Shown piece after piece: positions 10,201-18,439 of a stretch of 20,190 nt of DNA. Position 1 is the stretch's first letter. Every line of letters begins with the position of its first letter. A model generated the notes under the pieces. The model was not told where the DNA came from, made no database searches, and saw nothing but the letters and a program-made list of their open reading frames with translations. Origin of the DNA: Priapulus caudatus (Eukaryota > Priapulida > Priapulimorpha > Priapulimorphida > Priapulidae); NCBI RefSeq assembly GCF_000485595.1, contig NW_014577131.1:267145-287334 (forward strand). The letters run 5' to 3'. The position numbers were made by a program, and so were the translations under genes.

Positions 10201-13200
10201 ACAGGTGTACAAAGAGAAAAGCTTCCATCTGTAAACAATAAACATATATATATATAATAACAATTGATAGTAAATGTTATGGAGATGCAAAAAGTAATTT
10301 GACCTGAGTTACCCACAGTACTATTATTCACACATATATACTGACATGTAGAAAAACTTGTCAAGTTTAATGTTTCATATTACAGTGTGTAAATATATTT
10401 GCTTAAATAATAAATTTAAATAAATAAATAATAATAAATTTAATAATAAATCTTAAGTTATCCTACCTGACTGAACACTGTCACCAATAAACCAGGAACG
10501 ATATGGTTCTTTAAACTGTAAGACCTCAGATACAATTTTTCCATCTGGAGAGAACAGGTACACTGCCCCTTGATCTAGTACAACGAATAACATATGATAA
10601 ACAAGTATTATATATAATATCGAGAAAACCTGTATGTCAGACAGAGCACATTCTGATGAAATACCTAATGCTATGAATAAGTGAAAGGCAGGTGAACAAG
10701 GAAACTGGTGTATACTATAAGCTTGCACAAACACTTCAGCTTTAAAGTGATTACGTCACCGTAAATAGTAAAAAAAAAAGATCCACTTTTTCACAAAATG
10801 TAAGTAATTCTGTTAACTTTTTATGGTTAAATTGCTGCATTATACTTCCTATTTTACTATATTGTTCGATGTAAACATACACTCGTGACTCATACATAGC
10901 CTATAGCAAGCAATTAATGTCAGGACCTATCAAATCGTCCAGGTTTTTTGGATTTTTACCTAGTTGAGAAACAGTCTTATCAGGTAAGAATTTGACGATA
11001 CATTTAGTCCCGTTAGTACTTACTTTTAAAATGTAAAAAAATGGCAGCAAAATTTTTTACAAATATGCACCATAGAAAATTCGTGACAGAGTCAATTTAA
11101 CAATTACCTGTTTTCGGATGTCTCAATTTAACAACTCGAGCCTCAATCCCATCCTTTCCTGATACTGCTTTCTCTGCAAAGCAAAAACATTTCATTTCTA
11201 ATTATAATCCAGTTGTATGTATATAGGGTACACTTTAAATGCTACAATTTAGTGATGCAATGTATATCACTATATGCTGTCTGTATTAGCAAGATCCTGC
11301 TTACAAGGCCATCATCCAGGCCAGTGGCAGCATTCCAGTGGTCTTACTGGCATTCTGGCAGAGCTACTACTACTAGAAGTACTAGCATAGTTTGAATCTA
11401 CTATTGTAGACTGGACCCAGATTGCGCCACAGGTCAGTTGAAGCATGGCTTTACCAGAGTCTCTATTCACTCTGCAACAGATTAGTGATCCGTCATTCCT
11501 AATGTGAAGCAAAGGCTACACGTAACACAGTGCCAACAATGACGAACTCTGGCACAACCGATATCTCTCAAGCAGGCTCAGCCTCATGGCTCATGCTCAG
11601 TCTCAGCCCCAGACTGTGAGATGATAATTACGTCTATACAGTGTATTGATGGACAGTGTATTATACAGAAGGCCTTTCGTTATACGGCCATTTATTGGAG
11701 CTACCATTAACATAGACTCATGCAATGTCAATAGCAACTGCCAGATTAGATCCAAAAATCGACAGACCTTGTGACTGTTGTGTACAGTGAACTCTGGGGG
11801 GGTCACTCCCATACTAAAGTGGTACGCATGCTCGTCGAGAAACCGTCAAAAAAGGGTCGGATTTTGACCCTGTAGCGGCGACAACGTCTTTAGAAAAAGG
11901 GGTAGGTTAACCTTCGACGTTTAGGGTGGTTAGAGTGTAAACTTAGTGTAGTTTATGTTTACTCTTGGTTCACCCTGTATAATAAATGTATAGCCCGTAC
12001 AGTGGCGCCATCTACAGTGGAAAATAAACGGGAAAAGAAAGTGTAAGGAAGGCCTAGAGTTGATGGGTTACAGTGATGCTGACTGGGCATCTTCGGTAGA
12101 AGATAGGCGCAGCACAACTGGCTATTGTTTCAGTTTATCTAAAGCTGGTGCCCTGATTTCTTGGAAATCCAGGAAGCAACCCACAGTAGCCCTGTCATCA
12201 TGCGAAGCAGAGTACATGGCACTGGCAGCAGCGGTACAGGAAAGCCTGTACCTTACTCAGTTGTCAAATGATGTCAGTGGAGGATGTCAACGTGGATCTG
12301 TTGTGATCTATGAAGATAACCAGGGCACGATTGCTCTATGTATGATAAATGTATAGCCCGTACAGTGGCGCCATCTACAGTGGAAAATAAACGGGAACCT
12401 ATAAATCCTCTCACCGTGTAATGAAACCGTAGTGTTGTGTCTTTCCTTCGATCTCTCCCGAGTCTACCTCCGTTACTATGACTGCCCAATCAACAAGGGT
12501 CACTTTCCTTGCTTACATTCTCAAAGGGATATTCTAGCCAGGTTTTCTAGTCTCAACGTAAGGGACCAATTTATTGTGCTACGACATTTAGGGGTCCGTT
12601 TTAGGGGTGAGATTAGATACAATAATGTAACCCAACAAGACTCAAGAGTACAACATAGAAAACTACCTACTCTTGTTGGGTTACATTATGAATATGATGA
12701 TTGTATCTAGAGTGAGATTTACATTATTAATATTATCTTATGCCAATAAGGCGTGAAATTTGCTACCGCTGAATACGCCATTTAGGGTCCAATTTTGAGA
12801 TGCTTTGACGAGCATGCGTACCATATAGTATGGCTGATAGGGTCTATGTCCCCCAGGGTACTGCCGGAACATACCCTGGTACTAAATACTACTATCTAAT
12901 ATGCCGGACCGTACCTCGCCTACTCCACTAACGAGTCTAGGGAGTCGCCTACGCCTACTCCTACTCCCTAACTCTAACCCTAACCCTAACCATATCAGCT
13001 ATAGATAGTTACCAGGGTACGTTCCGGTATACCGGACCGTACCCAGGGTAGGGTACGTTCCGGCAGTAACCTGGGGGACATAGACCCTATGAGCTCTAGT
13101 AATAGTATGGGACTGGGAGTGACACCCACACCACAGAAGTGTATGCCTAGCCTAGTACTAGTAGTAGTAGTACTCGATCAGCGGCTAGGCTACTACATAT

Positions 13201-13231
13201 ATGATAAATTGATATACTATATATTATAGTA

Positions 13232-13293
<62 letters not shown>

Positions 13294-13326
13294 ATACTAC
13301 TACTACTGCTACTATTACTGCTACTG

Positions 13327-13395
<69 letters not shown>

Positions 13396-13568
13396 GTACT
13401 AGTACTACTGTCAGTACTGAGTGACACTGTGAGTGACTACTGAGTACCGTACTGTACTTGTACTAGTAGTAGTGCGTACTGGCAATGCCAATAATTCTCA
13501 CCATTTACGACAAAAACCTTCTGTCTGGTAGACTCGTCCTGTGTGTTTATATGATTTTTACATGCCAT
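7295..13568 (-). CDS. RNASEH2B: Ribonuclease H2 subunit B (ten exons, 279 aa)
   Basis: Exons in order of transcription (plus coordinates): 13502-13568, 11108-11173, 10467-10574, 10155-10228, 9791-9905, 9602-9666, 9241-9331, 8671-8752, 8382-8448, 7295-7399. They total 840 nt with consistent phases and GT..AG borders; the donor at 10155 is GTCTGT, which is weak. An in-frame TAA two codons before the ATG fixes the start. Diagnostic stretches are RQKVFVVN at the N-terminus, FKEPYRSWFIGDSVQS, TPVDPIFLILPYLIK, GKFQLLDQV, YKKYACDLIAAYL, and the tail KVDKSGMKSLSSFF. The tail is the PCNA-interacting (PIP-like) motif at about residues 264-271. RNASEH2B is a non-catalytic subunit of the RNase H2 heterotrimer, which removes ribonucleotides from nuclear DNA and resolves RNA:DNA hybrids. 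Human RNASEH2B is slightly longer, about 310 aa. The long first intron is filled with transposons. Confidence 0.94.
7852..8200. mobile_element. hAT-like non-autonomous element, 5-bp target duplication, RNASEH2B intron 9
   Basis: The ends are CAGGGTTCGTAG and CTATGAACCCTG, an inverted pair. They are flanked by the direct repeat ACCCA (7847-7851 and 8201-8205). The 349-bp interior is AT-rich and repeats the string TTAGTACTTATTTT or close variants. CAGGG termini resemble hAT-type ends; the 5-bp rather than 8-bp duplication matches the second such element at 8778-9108. There is no coding capacity, and the flanking splice sites are intact. Confidence 0.7.
8778..9108. mobile_element. hAT-like non-autonomous element, 5-bp target duplication, RNASEH2B intron 7
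   Basis: The inverted ends are CAGGGTGTGAAATTAAC and GTTAATTTCTACCCCTG. The direct repeat AACGT flanks the element (8773-8777 and 9109-9113). The 331-bp interior contains several copies of GGGAGTCCG or GGACTCCC in both orientations near each end, likely subterminal transposase-binding repeats. No coding capacity. Confidence 0.75.
9146..9161 (+). repeat. (CT)n microsatellite in RNASEH2B intron 7
   Basis: Eight CT dinucleotides followed by a pyrimidine-rich stretch to about 9190. On the gene's minus strand this is a GA-rich tract just downstream of the intron 7 donor. Confidence 0.85.
11174..11801. other. Proximal part of RNASEH2B intron 1, nothing recognised
   Basis: The intron sequence between exon 2 and the composite transposon has no recognisable repeat end, RNA gene or coding domain. 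Confidence 0.5.
11976..12034 (+). repeat. 59-bp direct repeat, left copy
   Basis: It begins TGTATAATAAATGTATAGCC, contains GTGGCGCCATCTACAGTGG and ends AATAAACGGGAA. It matches 12339-12397 with one A/G difference. It ends about 14 bp before recognisable copia coding. It may be a short LTR remnant, since it holds an AATAAA-like string, but lacks a TG..CA boundary. Confidence 0.85.
12048..12338 (+). pseudogene. Ty1/copia retrotransposon RNase H domain fragment
   Basis: The frame reads EGLELMGYSDADWASSV, then STTGYCF, WKSRKQPTVALSSCEAEYMAL and EDNQGTIALC. This is the RNase H of Ty1/copia polyproteins, with the acidic active-site residues visible in DADW, EAEY and EDNQ. The usual C-terminal part (the His/Tyr-containing tail before the 3' LTR) is missing because the reading frame runs straight into the right 59-bp repeat and stops at MINV. 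There is no integrase or reverse transcriptase upstream. The fragment itself has no frameshift or stop, so it was captured fairly recently or decayed little. Confidence 0.88.
12339..12397 (+). repeat. 59-bp direct repeat, right copy
   Basis: Matches 11976-12034 with a single A/G change. Its first bases supply the last four codons and the stop of the copia frame. Confidence 0.85.
12615..12708. repeat. Imperfect hairpin inside the composite element
   Basis: AGATAC then AATAATGTAACCCAACAAGA (12615-12640) pairs with TCTTGTTGGGTTACATTA and TTGTATCT (12671-12708). The right arm carries an 11-12 base insertion. The loop is about 30 bases. It could be the relic of a further small inverted-repeat insertion. 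Confidence 0.8.
12833..13094. mobile_element. TIR element, copy 2, nested in the composite element
   Basis: The element runs GCTGATAGGGTC to GACCCTATGAGC (262 bp) with the TACTGCCGGAAC-type inverted ends. It is in the opposite orientation to copy 1 and holds about three telomere-like CCCTAA units near 12968-12990. The string ATAGTATGG occurs at its left edge (12825-12833) and again at 13102-13110, seven bases beyond its right edge. This looks like a slightly displaced 9-bp target duplication taken from the composite element's right TIR. Confidence 0.8.
13140..13480. repeat. (CTA)n/(TAG)n microsatellite region
   Basis: The main tract, about 13232-13395, is nearly pure CTA with a few AAT or TGC interruptions. 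Shorter TAG tracts and AGTACTAGT palindromes flank it at 13155-13175 and 13396-13475. The long poly-serine frame on the minus strand is a by-product of the repeat. It lies in RNASEH2B intron 1, about 20 bp or more from the exon 1 donor. Confidence 0.95.
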
Positions 13569-13678
13569 GATTTAATTTTCCAGTTAATACAATAAAGTAA
13601 CCCTGACACAAACTGAAACTTGTTCGGTTGTGTTGTAGAGTGTGGTCAAACTCCCGCGGATAACGAAATAATTTTTTA

Positions 13679-13696
13679 CACGTGGGGCGCCATTTT
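13679..13696 (-). promoter_or_regulatory. Candidate RNASEH2B promoter elements (E-box and YY1-type site)
   Basis: On the minus strand AAAATGGCG (13688-13696) is a full match to the YY1 consensus AANATGGCG, which often marks start sites of housekeeping genes in animals. A palindromic CACGTG E-box lies next to it at 13679-13684. Both are about 110-130 bp upstream of the RNASEH2B ATG. Use as a promoter is inferred from motif and position. Confidence 0.4.
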
Positions 13697-13747
13697 CGGT
13701 GCCGAGCGCGCCCTCTAATGTACAATAAATAATTCAACAGGGGGTAG

Positions 13748-14530
13748 GGAAAGCATGGTGACAGGATGCTGCACCCAAAGTAAAATGTCTAGGGCAGATT
13801 TTACCAAGCACATCTCTCTCGGACATACCCCTGCTCATTTTGAGCGCTAAAGATTTACCGTACTAAATTATCTTGGTTGGCAACCCGACCAGCGATGCAA
13901 GCGCCATTATTATGTACATTAGGATATAGGAAAAGGATTGTGGTGGGATGCTGCGGCCCATAGCTGCGGCCACAGTGAAACTTCTAGGACGGATTTTGCT
14001 ATTCACATCTCTCACGGACATACACCCGCGCATTTTGAGCGCAAATGCTTTGCCGAAATAAATTTTCTTGGCTGGTAACCCGACCAGCGATTTTTCGGAG
14101 GGAATGCTCCCGGGCCCCCTAGAGACTGGCGCCTCCGGCGCTCGTTAGGTCCGTATACTCGTTGGATCGCACCCTCCCGTAAAAAAACCTGCCTACGGGC
14201 CTGGAATGTGAATCATTGCCAGGCCGGTTATGAAAAGCTATTTAAAGAATATAAGCGAAAAAAATGTAAAAAGCGATGCGATGCAAGCGCCATACATATG
14301 TAGGGCCTACATTAGCATAGGAAAAGGATTGTAGCGGGATGCTCTGCGGCCACAGTGAAACTTCTAGGGCGGATTTTGCTATTCACATCTCTCCCGGGCA
14401 TACCCTTGCCCATTTTGAGCGCCCAGGTTTTGCCGAAATAAATTTTCTTGGCTGGCAACCCGACCAGCGACGCGAGCGCCTTTCCTACATGAACACTGCC
14501 ATAGAAAAAGAATTGTGGCAGGTTGGTTTA
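13748..14530 (+). repeat. Degenerate tandem repeat, three and a part units, coding-like spacing
   Basis: Units start at about 13748, 13929 and 14319, with a partial fourth from about 14482. Each holds the translated pattern SRADFAIHIS.GHTPAHFER, then F..INFLGWQPDQR, then a stretch ending in LW. Copies A and C align for 49 codons without any indel, although A has stop codons at positions 18 and 42 of the block. A-to-B spacing is 195 nt (65 codons), but the linkers between units differ by 1-2 nt modulo 3. Unit B is split by the insertion at 14095-14277. I do not recognise the protein pattern; it may be a decayed repeat domain or a non-coding satellite. Confidence 0.65.
14095..14277 (+). repeat. 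Left arm of an inverted duplication, inserted in a tandem-repeat unit
   Basis: This block interrupts repeat unit B after CAACCCGACCAGCGAT equivalents; AGCGAT recurs at its right edge, suggesting a short target duplication. It reads CCCCCTAGAGACTGGCGCC and then AACCTGCCTACGGGCCTGG, and is the reverse complement of 14693-14915. It includes a hAT-like end (CTACGGGCCTG) plus 28 bp of flanking sequence. Confidence 0.75.
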
Positions 14531-14692
14531 AAAGAAATATGTTTAAACATATACTTATGTGAAAAGCAAAGAAAACTAAAAAAAATCAATAAAACACTAA
14601 CAAAAATTATCTACTAATATATATGTATTAATGTAAATATTATAATATAAATTAATATAATGTATATTAGCTCTCGCTAAATATAAATATAT
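14531..14692. other. AT-rich spacer
   Basis: Very AT-rich sequence between the tandem repeat and the right arm of the inverted duplication, with no gene seen. Confidence 0.6.
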
Positions 14693-14915
14693 TTTTTATA
14701 TTTTTTTCGCTTATATTCTTTAAATAGCTGGCGAATATATTCTTTTAATAAAAAATAAAAAATAATTCTTTTTATAACCGGCCTGGCAATGATTCACATT
14801 CCAGGCCCGTAGGCAGGTTTTTTACGGGAGGGTGCGATCCAACGAGTATACGGACCTAACGAGCGCCGGAGGCGCCAGTCTCTAGGGGGGTCCGAGGGCA
14901 TGCCCTCCGGAAAAT
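14693..14915 (-). repeat. Right arm of the inverted duplication
   Basis: It pairs with 14095-14277 over GGCGCC, GGATCGCACCCTCCCGT and CATTGCCAGGCCGGTTAT. It carries roughly 40-50 extra AT-rich bases (about 14728-14770) absent from the left arm. Confidence 0.75.
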
Positions 14916-15321
14916 TTTGAGAATTAGGTTGTCTGAGACTGCATTTCGCGCGTTTTGAAGGCAGTATGATATGAAAACAGGCAGCCAAAAGCGAACCTCA
15001 AAACGTGGACATTTCTCAAATTTTTGAACTTCAAAATGGATTTTTTTGGCAAACAGACTACTTTATGTAACATGTATTTTACAATTTTAGAGAATAACAA
15101 TGTCAATGTCACTATTTAAAAAGAATAAACATAGAAATAAAGTTGTAAATCCGTATTATTCACTAGGTTTGCTGCTGATCATCTTTCAGTAGTGTGCCAA
15201 GCTCAAGTCTTTATTATTTCACTTTCTTTTAAATCGCTGGTCCACAAAAAAGTGGACCTCCGCAGCCTATGTGGGGGGGGGGCACCCGTCGCACCCCCTT
15301 CCCTACTTCCCCACGGGCCTG
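14802..15321. mobile_element. hAT-like non-autonomous element
   Basis: The left end CAGGCCCGTAGGCAGG (14802) and the right end CCCCACGGGCCTG (to 15321) are inverted, as are the GGGTGCGA blocks a few bases further in. CAGGCCCGTAG ends are typical of hAT-type elements in many invertebrates (recalled pattern, not searched). Flanks are TCACATTC and CATTTATA, so there is no clean 8-bp duplication. A poly-G run lies at about 15272-15281. No transposase. Confidence 0.5.
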
Positions 15322-15798
15322 CATTTATAGAGACATTCCATTTGATATTAAACAGATAATAGATGAGTTTGCAAAACGTCACCTAAGAAAAATGGAGCGT
15401 ACAAACATCCTCTCCTAAAGAAATATGAGACATTTGCACAGACCCTAAATTGCTAAACTGAGTCAAAGTAACATAAATATTTTGAACTGTTGTAGGAATG
15501 TATTTTGTATGTAATAATTTAGAGTAGAAATAATCAAGAAGACATATATAATTTGTGTTCAACTAAAGAAATATATTGTTTACAGACAACAGTCGCCGTC
15601 TCGTCGTCCTGTCCAAGTCCGTTCCTCCCAGTTCCAACCGTCCTACCCCCATTTCACAATGACCCTCTAATCTGTCTAACCTAACCACGTTTACCATTCT
15701 CTCTAATACATCAATGTAGCCGCGCATCTTGTTGCGCGACGCTCTGTCTAGCTAGTCATGTAACACGTGTAAAACAGATGTTGTGTACTGCTAGTAGC
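15322..15798. other. No gene recognised
   Basis: No coding signal or repeat termini recognised. Near 15590-15660 the sequence becomes pyrimidine-rich with repeated CCGTC/CCTC strings. The last 9 bases are the left target duplication of the next element. Confidence 0.5.
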
Positions 15799-16035
15799 GC
15801 TGAGAGGGTCTATGTCGCCCAGGATACTGCCGAAACGTACCCTGGGTACGGTCCGGTATACCGGAACGTAACCCACCTGGTACTATCTAAATGCCGGACC
15901 GTACCTCGGCTACTCCACTAACGAGTCTAGGGAGTCGCCTACGCTTACTCCTAACCCTAACCCTAACCCTAATCATATCAAATAGTTACCAGGGTACGTT
16001 CCGGCAGCACCCTGGGGGACATAGACCCTATGAGC
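15799..16035. mobile_element. TIR element, copy 3, with 9-bp target duplication
   Basis: The 237-bp element runs GCTGAGAGGGTC to GACCCTATGAGC and is flanked exactly by GCTAGTAGC (15790-15798 and 16036-16044). It is in the same orientation as copy 2 and carries three CCCTAA units (about 15952-15971). Its sequence is diverged from copies 1 and 2 by scattered substitutions and a shorter left half. Confidence 0.85.
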
Positions 16036-16140
16036 GCTAGTAGCCGATCTGTCTACGCCTGCGTGTAAAAATGTCAGGGATTCAGGAATGTAAATAAAAA
16101 CATGTGTGTTTCAACACCCAGAGCACAAACAGAGCACTGC

Positions 16141-16142
<2 letters not shown>

Positions 16143-16173
<31 letters not shown>
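16143..16173 (+). repeat. (GA)n microsatellite
   Basis: About fifteen uninterrupted GA units. Confidence 0.95.
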
Positions 16174-16177
<4 letters not shown>

Positions 16178-16250
16178 TGTGAACACTCTTAGCTGCGTAA
16201 GTTTTGGCTTCTTTTCTCATTAGGATTCAGTATATCGATAAAAATTTGGG

Positions 16251-16460
<210 letters not shown>

Positions 16461-16505
16461 TCAATTGATTGATATAAAAACATCGATAAACTGATAACTT
16501 AAGGG

Positions 16506-16513
16506 TATAAAAT
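16506..16513 (+). promoter_or_regulatory. Candidate TATA box of the cyclase-family gene
   Basis: TATAAAAT lies 74 bp upstream of the chosen ATG. A start of transcription about 30 bp downstream (near 16536-16540) would leave almost no leader for the ATG at 16544, favouring 16571 or 16580. Confidence 0.45.
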
Positions 16514-16579
16514 ATACGTAAAGTAAGTCTTCGGATTGTCTTCATGTTTTTTTTTATCTTGTTTACAAGCATGAATATA

Positions 16580-17640
16580 ATGGCTGCCGCAAGCAACGCA
16601 AATCTGCTGATAGCAACGCTAGTTCTCCTTGCCGCCATATTGGACCGAGGTAGTTGTGAGGTGGATGAGAACATCATCGATCTCTCGCACAAATATTCGA
16701 ACACGGCCATGGTAACGTGGCCGATGCTATTGAAATTCAACATCAGCGTCGGCTTCAAGGGTTTGACACCAGGTGGCGTCTATTACGAAGAGAAACGCTT
16801 CTGTACGAGCGAGCATTCTGGCACGCACGTGGATGCGCCTCTGCATTTCTACGAGCATGCTCAGAGCGTTGACAAAATACCGCTGAAGACCCTGATCGGT
16901 CCGGGAGCCGTCATCGACGTGTCCGGCAAGACTGATGATGACCCAAGCTACGAGGTCACCGTACAGGACATCTTGGTGAGATAACTATGTCGCCACCACC
17001 TCGTTTTGCGCTACCTCGTCGTCTTTCTGTCTCGTTAGCTGCTGTCGGTACCTCGATTTACCTGTTGATATCGACATTAATTTTTTTCCAGTAACTTTAA
17101 CAGCAAACGTCAACATCAAAGTATCTTAGAAATGTTTACGTCAATGTTGAACAGGACTGGGAAGCAGATAATGGTCGCATCCCAGATGGAGCCGTGCTTC
17201 TGCTGAACACAGGCTGGCACCGACGCTGGCCGAACGACGTCGAATACCTCGGCACCAAAGCGGACGTCAATAACCCGTTCAACCCAGACTATCGCTGGCC
17301 GGGGCTCGCCGGGAAGACGGCTCAGTGGTTGGCCGACAGCAGAAGCATCGGCGTCTACGGTGTCGACTGCGTGTCGATCGACTACTCTGGCTCGTCGACG
17401 TTTCCCGTGCACAAGATCTTCCTGAGTCCCGAACACGGGATCCCGTCGCTCGAGAACGTCGCCAACCTGGATGCGATGCCGCCGACGGGCACCCGAGTCT
17501 ACGCGATCCCCATGTACATCCGCGACGGCACCGGCGCCCCCACGCGGCTGTTTGCGGTGGTAAACGGCGGGCAGCGCCACCTGCCTGCGTTCGGGCTTGT
17601 GGCTGTGATCGTGCTTCTCGCTAGGCGATGCCTGCTCTAG
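16580..17640 (+). CDS. Secreted cyclase-family (kynurenine formamidase-like) protein, two exons, 293 aa
   Basis: Exons 16580-16975 and 17155-17640, phase 0, with a 179-bp GT..AG intron. Two further in-frame ATGs lie at 16571 and 16544. The ATG at 16580 has the best context (A at -3, G at +4) and suits the TATA box. Residues 7-25 are hydrophobic and end in a signal-peptide-like DRGSC. Residues 79-90 read HSGTHVDAPLHF, the metal-binding HxGTHxDxPxHF motif of the cyclase superfamily (Pfam PF04199). GVDCVSIDYSGSSTFPVH follows at 201-218. That family includes bacterial arylformamidases and isatin hydrolases, which hydrolyse amides or lactams with a bound metal; substrate here is unknown. The last ~25 residues (AFGLVAVIVLLARRCLL at the end) are hydrophobic, suggesting a GPI-anchor signal or tail anchor. 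Codons are clearly GC-rich compared with PARL and RNASEH2B. A damaged inverted paralogue lies downstream. Confidence 0.9.
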
Positions 17641-17778
17641 TGAGGTCGGCAAGGACGTCACCTTTACAACCATATATAGAGTTGTTGTATTACACGTACG
17701 TATACGTCTTCGCCTGTACGATATTGTAAAAGTTGAGAGTCTGGTCGCTATGCGTACATGGTGTGGTGGTGTGTCGTG

Positions 17779-17812
17779 CTGTGTGTGTGTGTGTGTGTGT
17801 GTGTTGTGTGTG
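17779..17812 (+). repeat. (GT)n microsatellite
   Basis: About sixteen GT units in a wider GT-rich stretch (about 17758-17880) in the 3' flank of the cyclase gene. Confidence 0.95.
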
Positions 17813-18002
17813 CGCGCAGCGTGGCTGCGTGCTTTGCGGCGTGCGTTGCGTAGCGTGCGTGCGTGTGTGTGTGGCGTAGTATAGCATACGTGGCTGTTTA
17901 ATGTAACAGTATAGCCTTCCGGGTAATTCTATATGTATGCAGCCAGTCGGCAGACAAGACACGTTGGTGTTAGGCTGTTAGCTTAATTCATTGAGTGAAT
18001 TC

Positions 18003-18193
18003 TTACATCTGGCTTTCCGCAGGAGAGGGCGGTATAAAAGTATTAACCTCAACACTTGGAGCTTCAGTTACAAGCTTGTTCCGTCGGTCCAATTCTTTTG
18101 AAAGAAATGCTTTGCAACTGCTCTGGAGCGGCGAACATGAGTTCTGCAGCGGCCATCTCTCGAGAAAGGATAGTATGTTCATCATGTTAGTTC
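18003..18193 (-). other. Possible terminal exon of an unidentified minus-strand gene
   Basis: The minus strand has an open frame ending in TAA at 18003-18005, with a possible acceptor (CCGATGATACAG) at 18194. It would encode about 63 residues, including KAFLSKELDRRNKLV and a proline-containing end IPPSPAESQM. The plus strand of the same interval is also open, from an AG at about 18022 to a GTGCGT near 18223. I cannot decide which, if either, is coding. I recognise no family, and no companion exon is visible. Confidence 0.2.
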
Positions 18194-18439
18194 CTGTATC
18201 ATCGGAGGATAACATGAAACGCGGTGCGTATGTATGTATAGTGTCTAATAATAATATGTGTACGCAATGTTCCAAAGAGCTAAATTTTTTACCATCTAGT
18301 CTTAATCACAGTTCACGTAGACTGACGTGTGACTGCCCGTATACGTAACTATGATCAAGACCAGATGGTTGAAAATTTAGTTTCTTGAATTATTATAAGC
18401 CATCAGTTAACATCAATGTGTGCTGTTATATTGGATATA

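Larger units (their letters stand above)
11802..13122. mobile_element. Composite TIR element in RNASEH2B intron 1, with copia fragment and nested MITE
   Basis: The left end GTCACTCCC then ATACTA (11802-11816) and the block TGGTACGCATGCTCGTC (to 11838) recur inverted on the right. There, GACGAGCATGCGTACCA and TAGTATGG (12807-12833) are interrupted by the 9-bp-TSD MITE. They resume as TAGTATGGGACTGGGAGTGAC up to about 13122. Between the ends lie two 59-bp direct repeats, a Ty1/copia RNase H fragment and an imperfect hairpin. The TIR match beyond GTCACTCCC is lost and I see no clear target duplication, so outer limits are approximate. No transposase is present. Superfamily unassigned. Confidence 0.6.

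Noticed and set aside
10110-10364. 84-codon minus-strand frame as a separate small gene
   Set aside because: Only its central part (10155-10228) is coding, and that is exon 4 of RNASEH2B; the rest reads into introns.
12432-12710. 92-codon plus-strand frame downstream of the copia fragment
   Set aside because: It runs through the hairpin arms at 12615-12708 and shows no recognised domain, so it is likely chance.
13224-13427. Long poly-serine open frame on the minus strand
   Set aside because: It is the translation of a (CTA)n microsatellite inside an RNASEH2B intron.
17116-17673. 185-codon minus-strand frame opposite cyclase exon 2
   Set aside because: It is an antisense shadow in GC-rich coding DNA; the plus strand carries the conserved domain.
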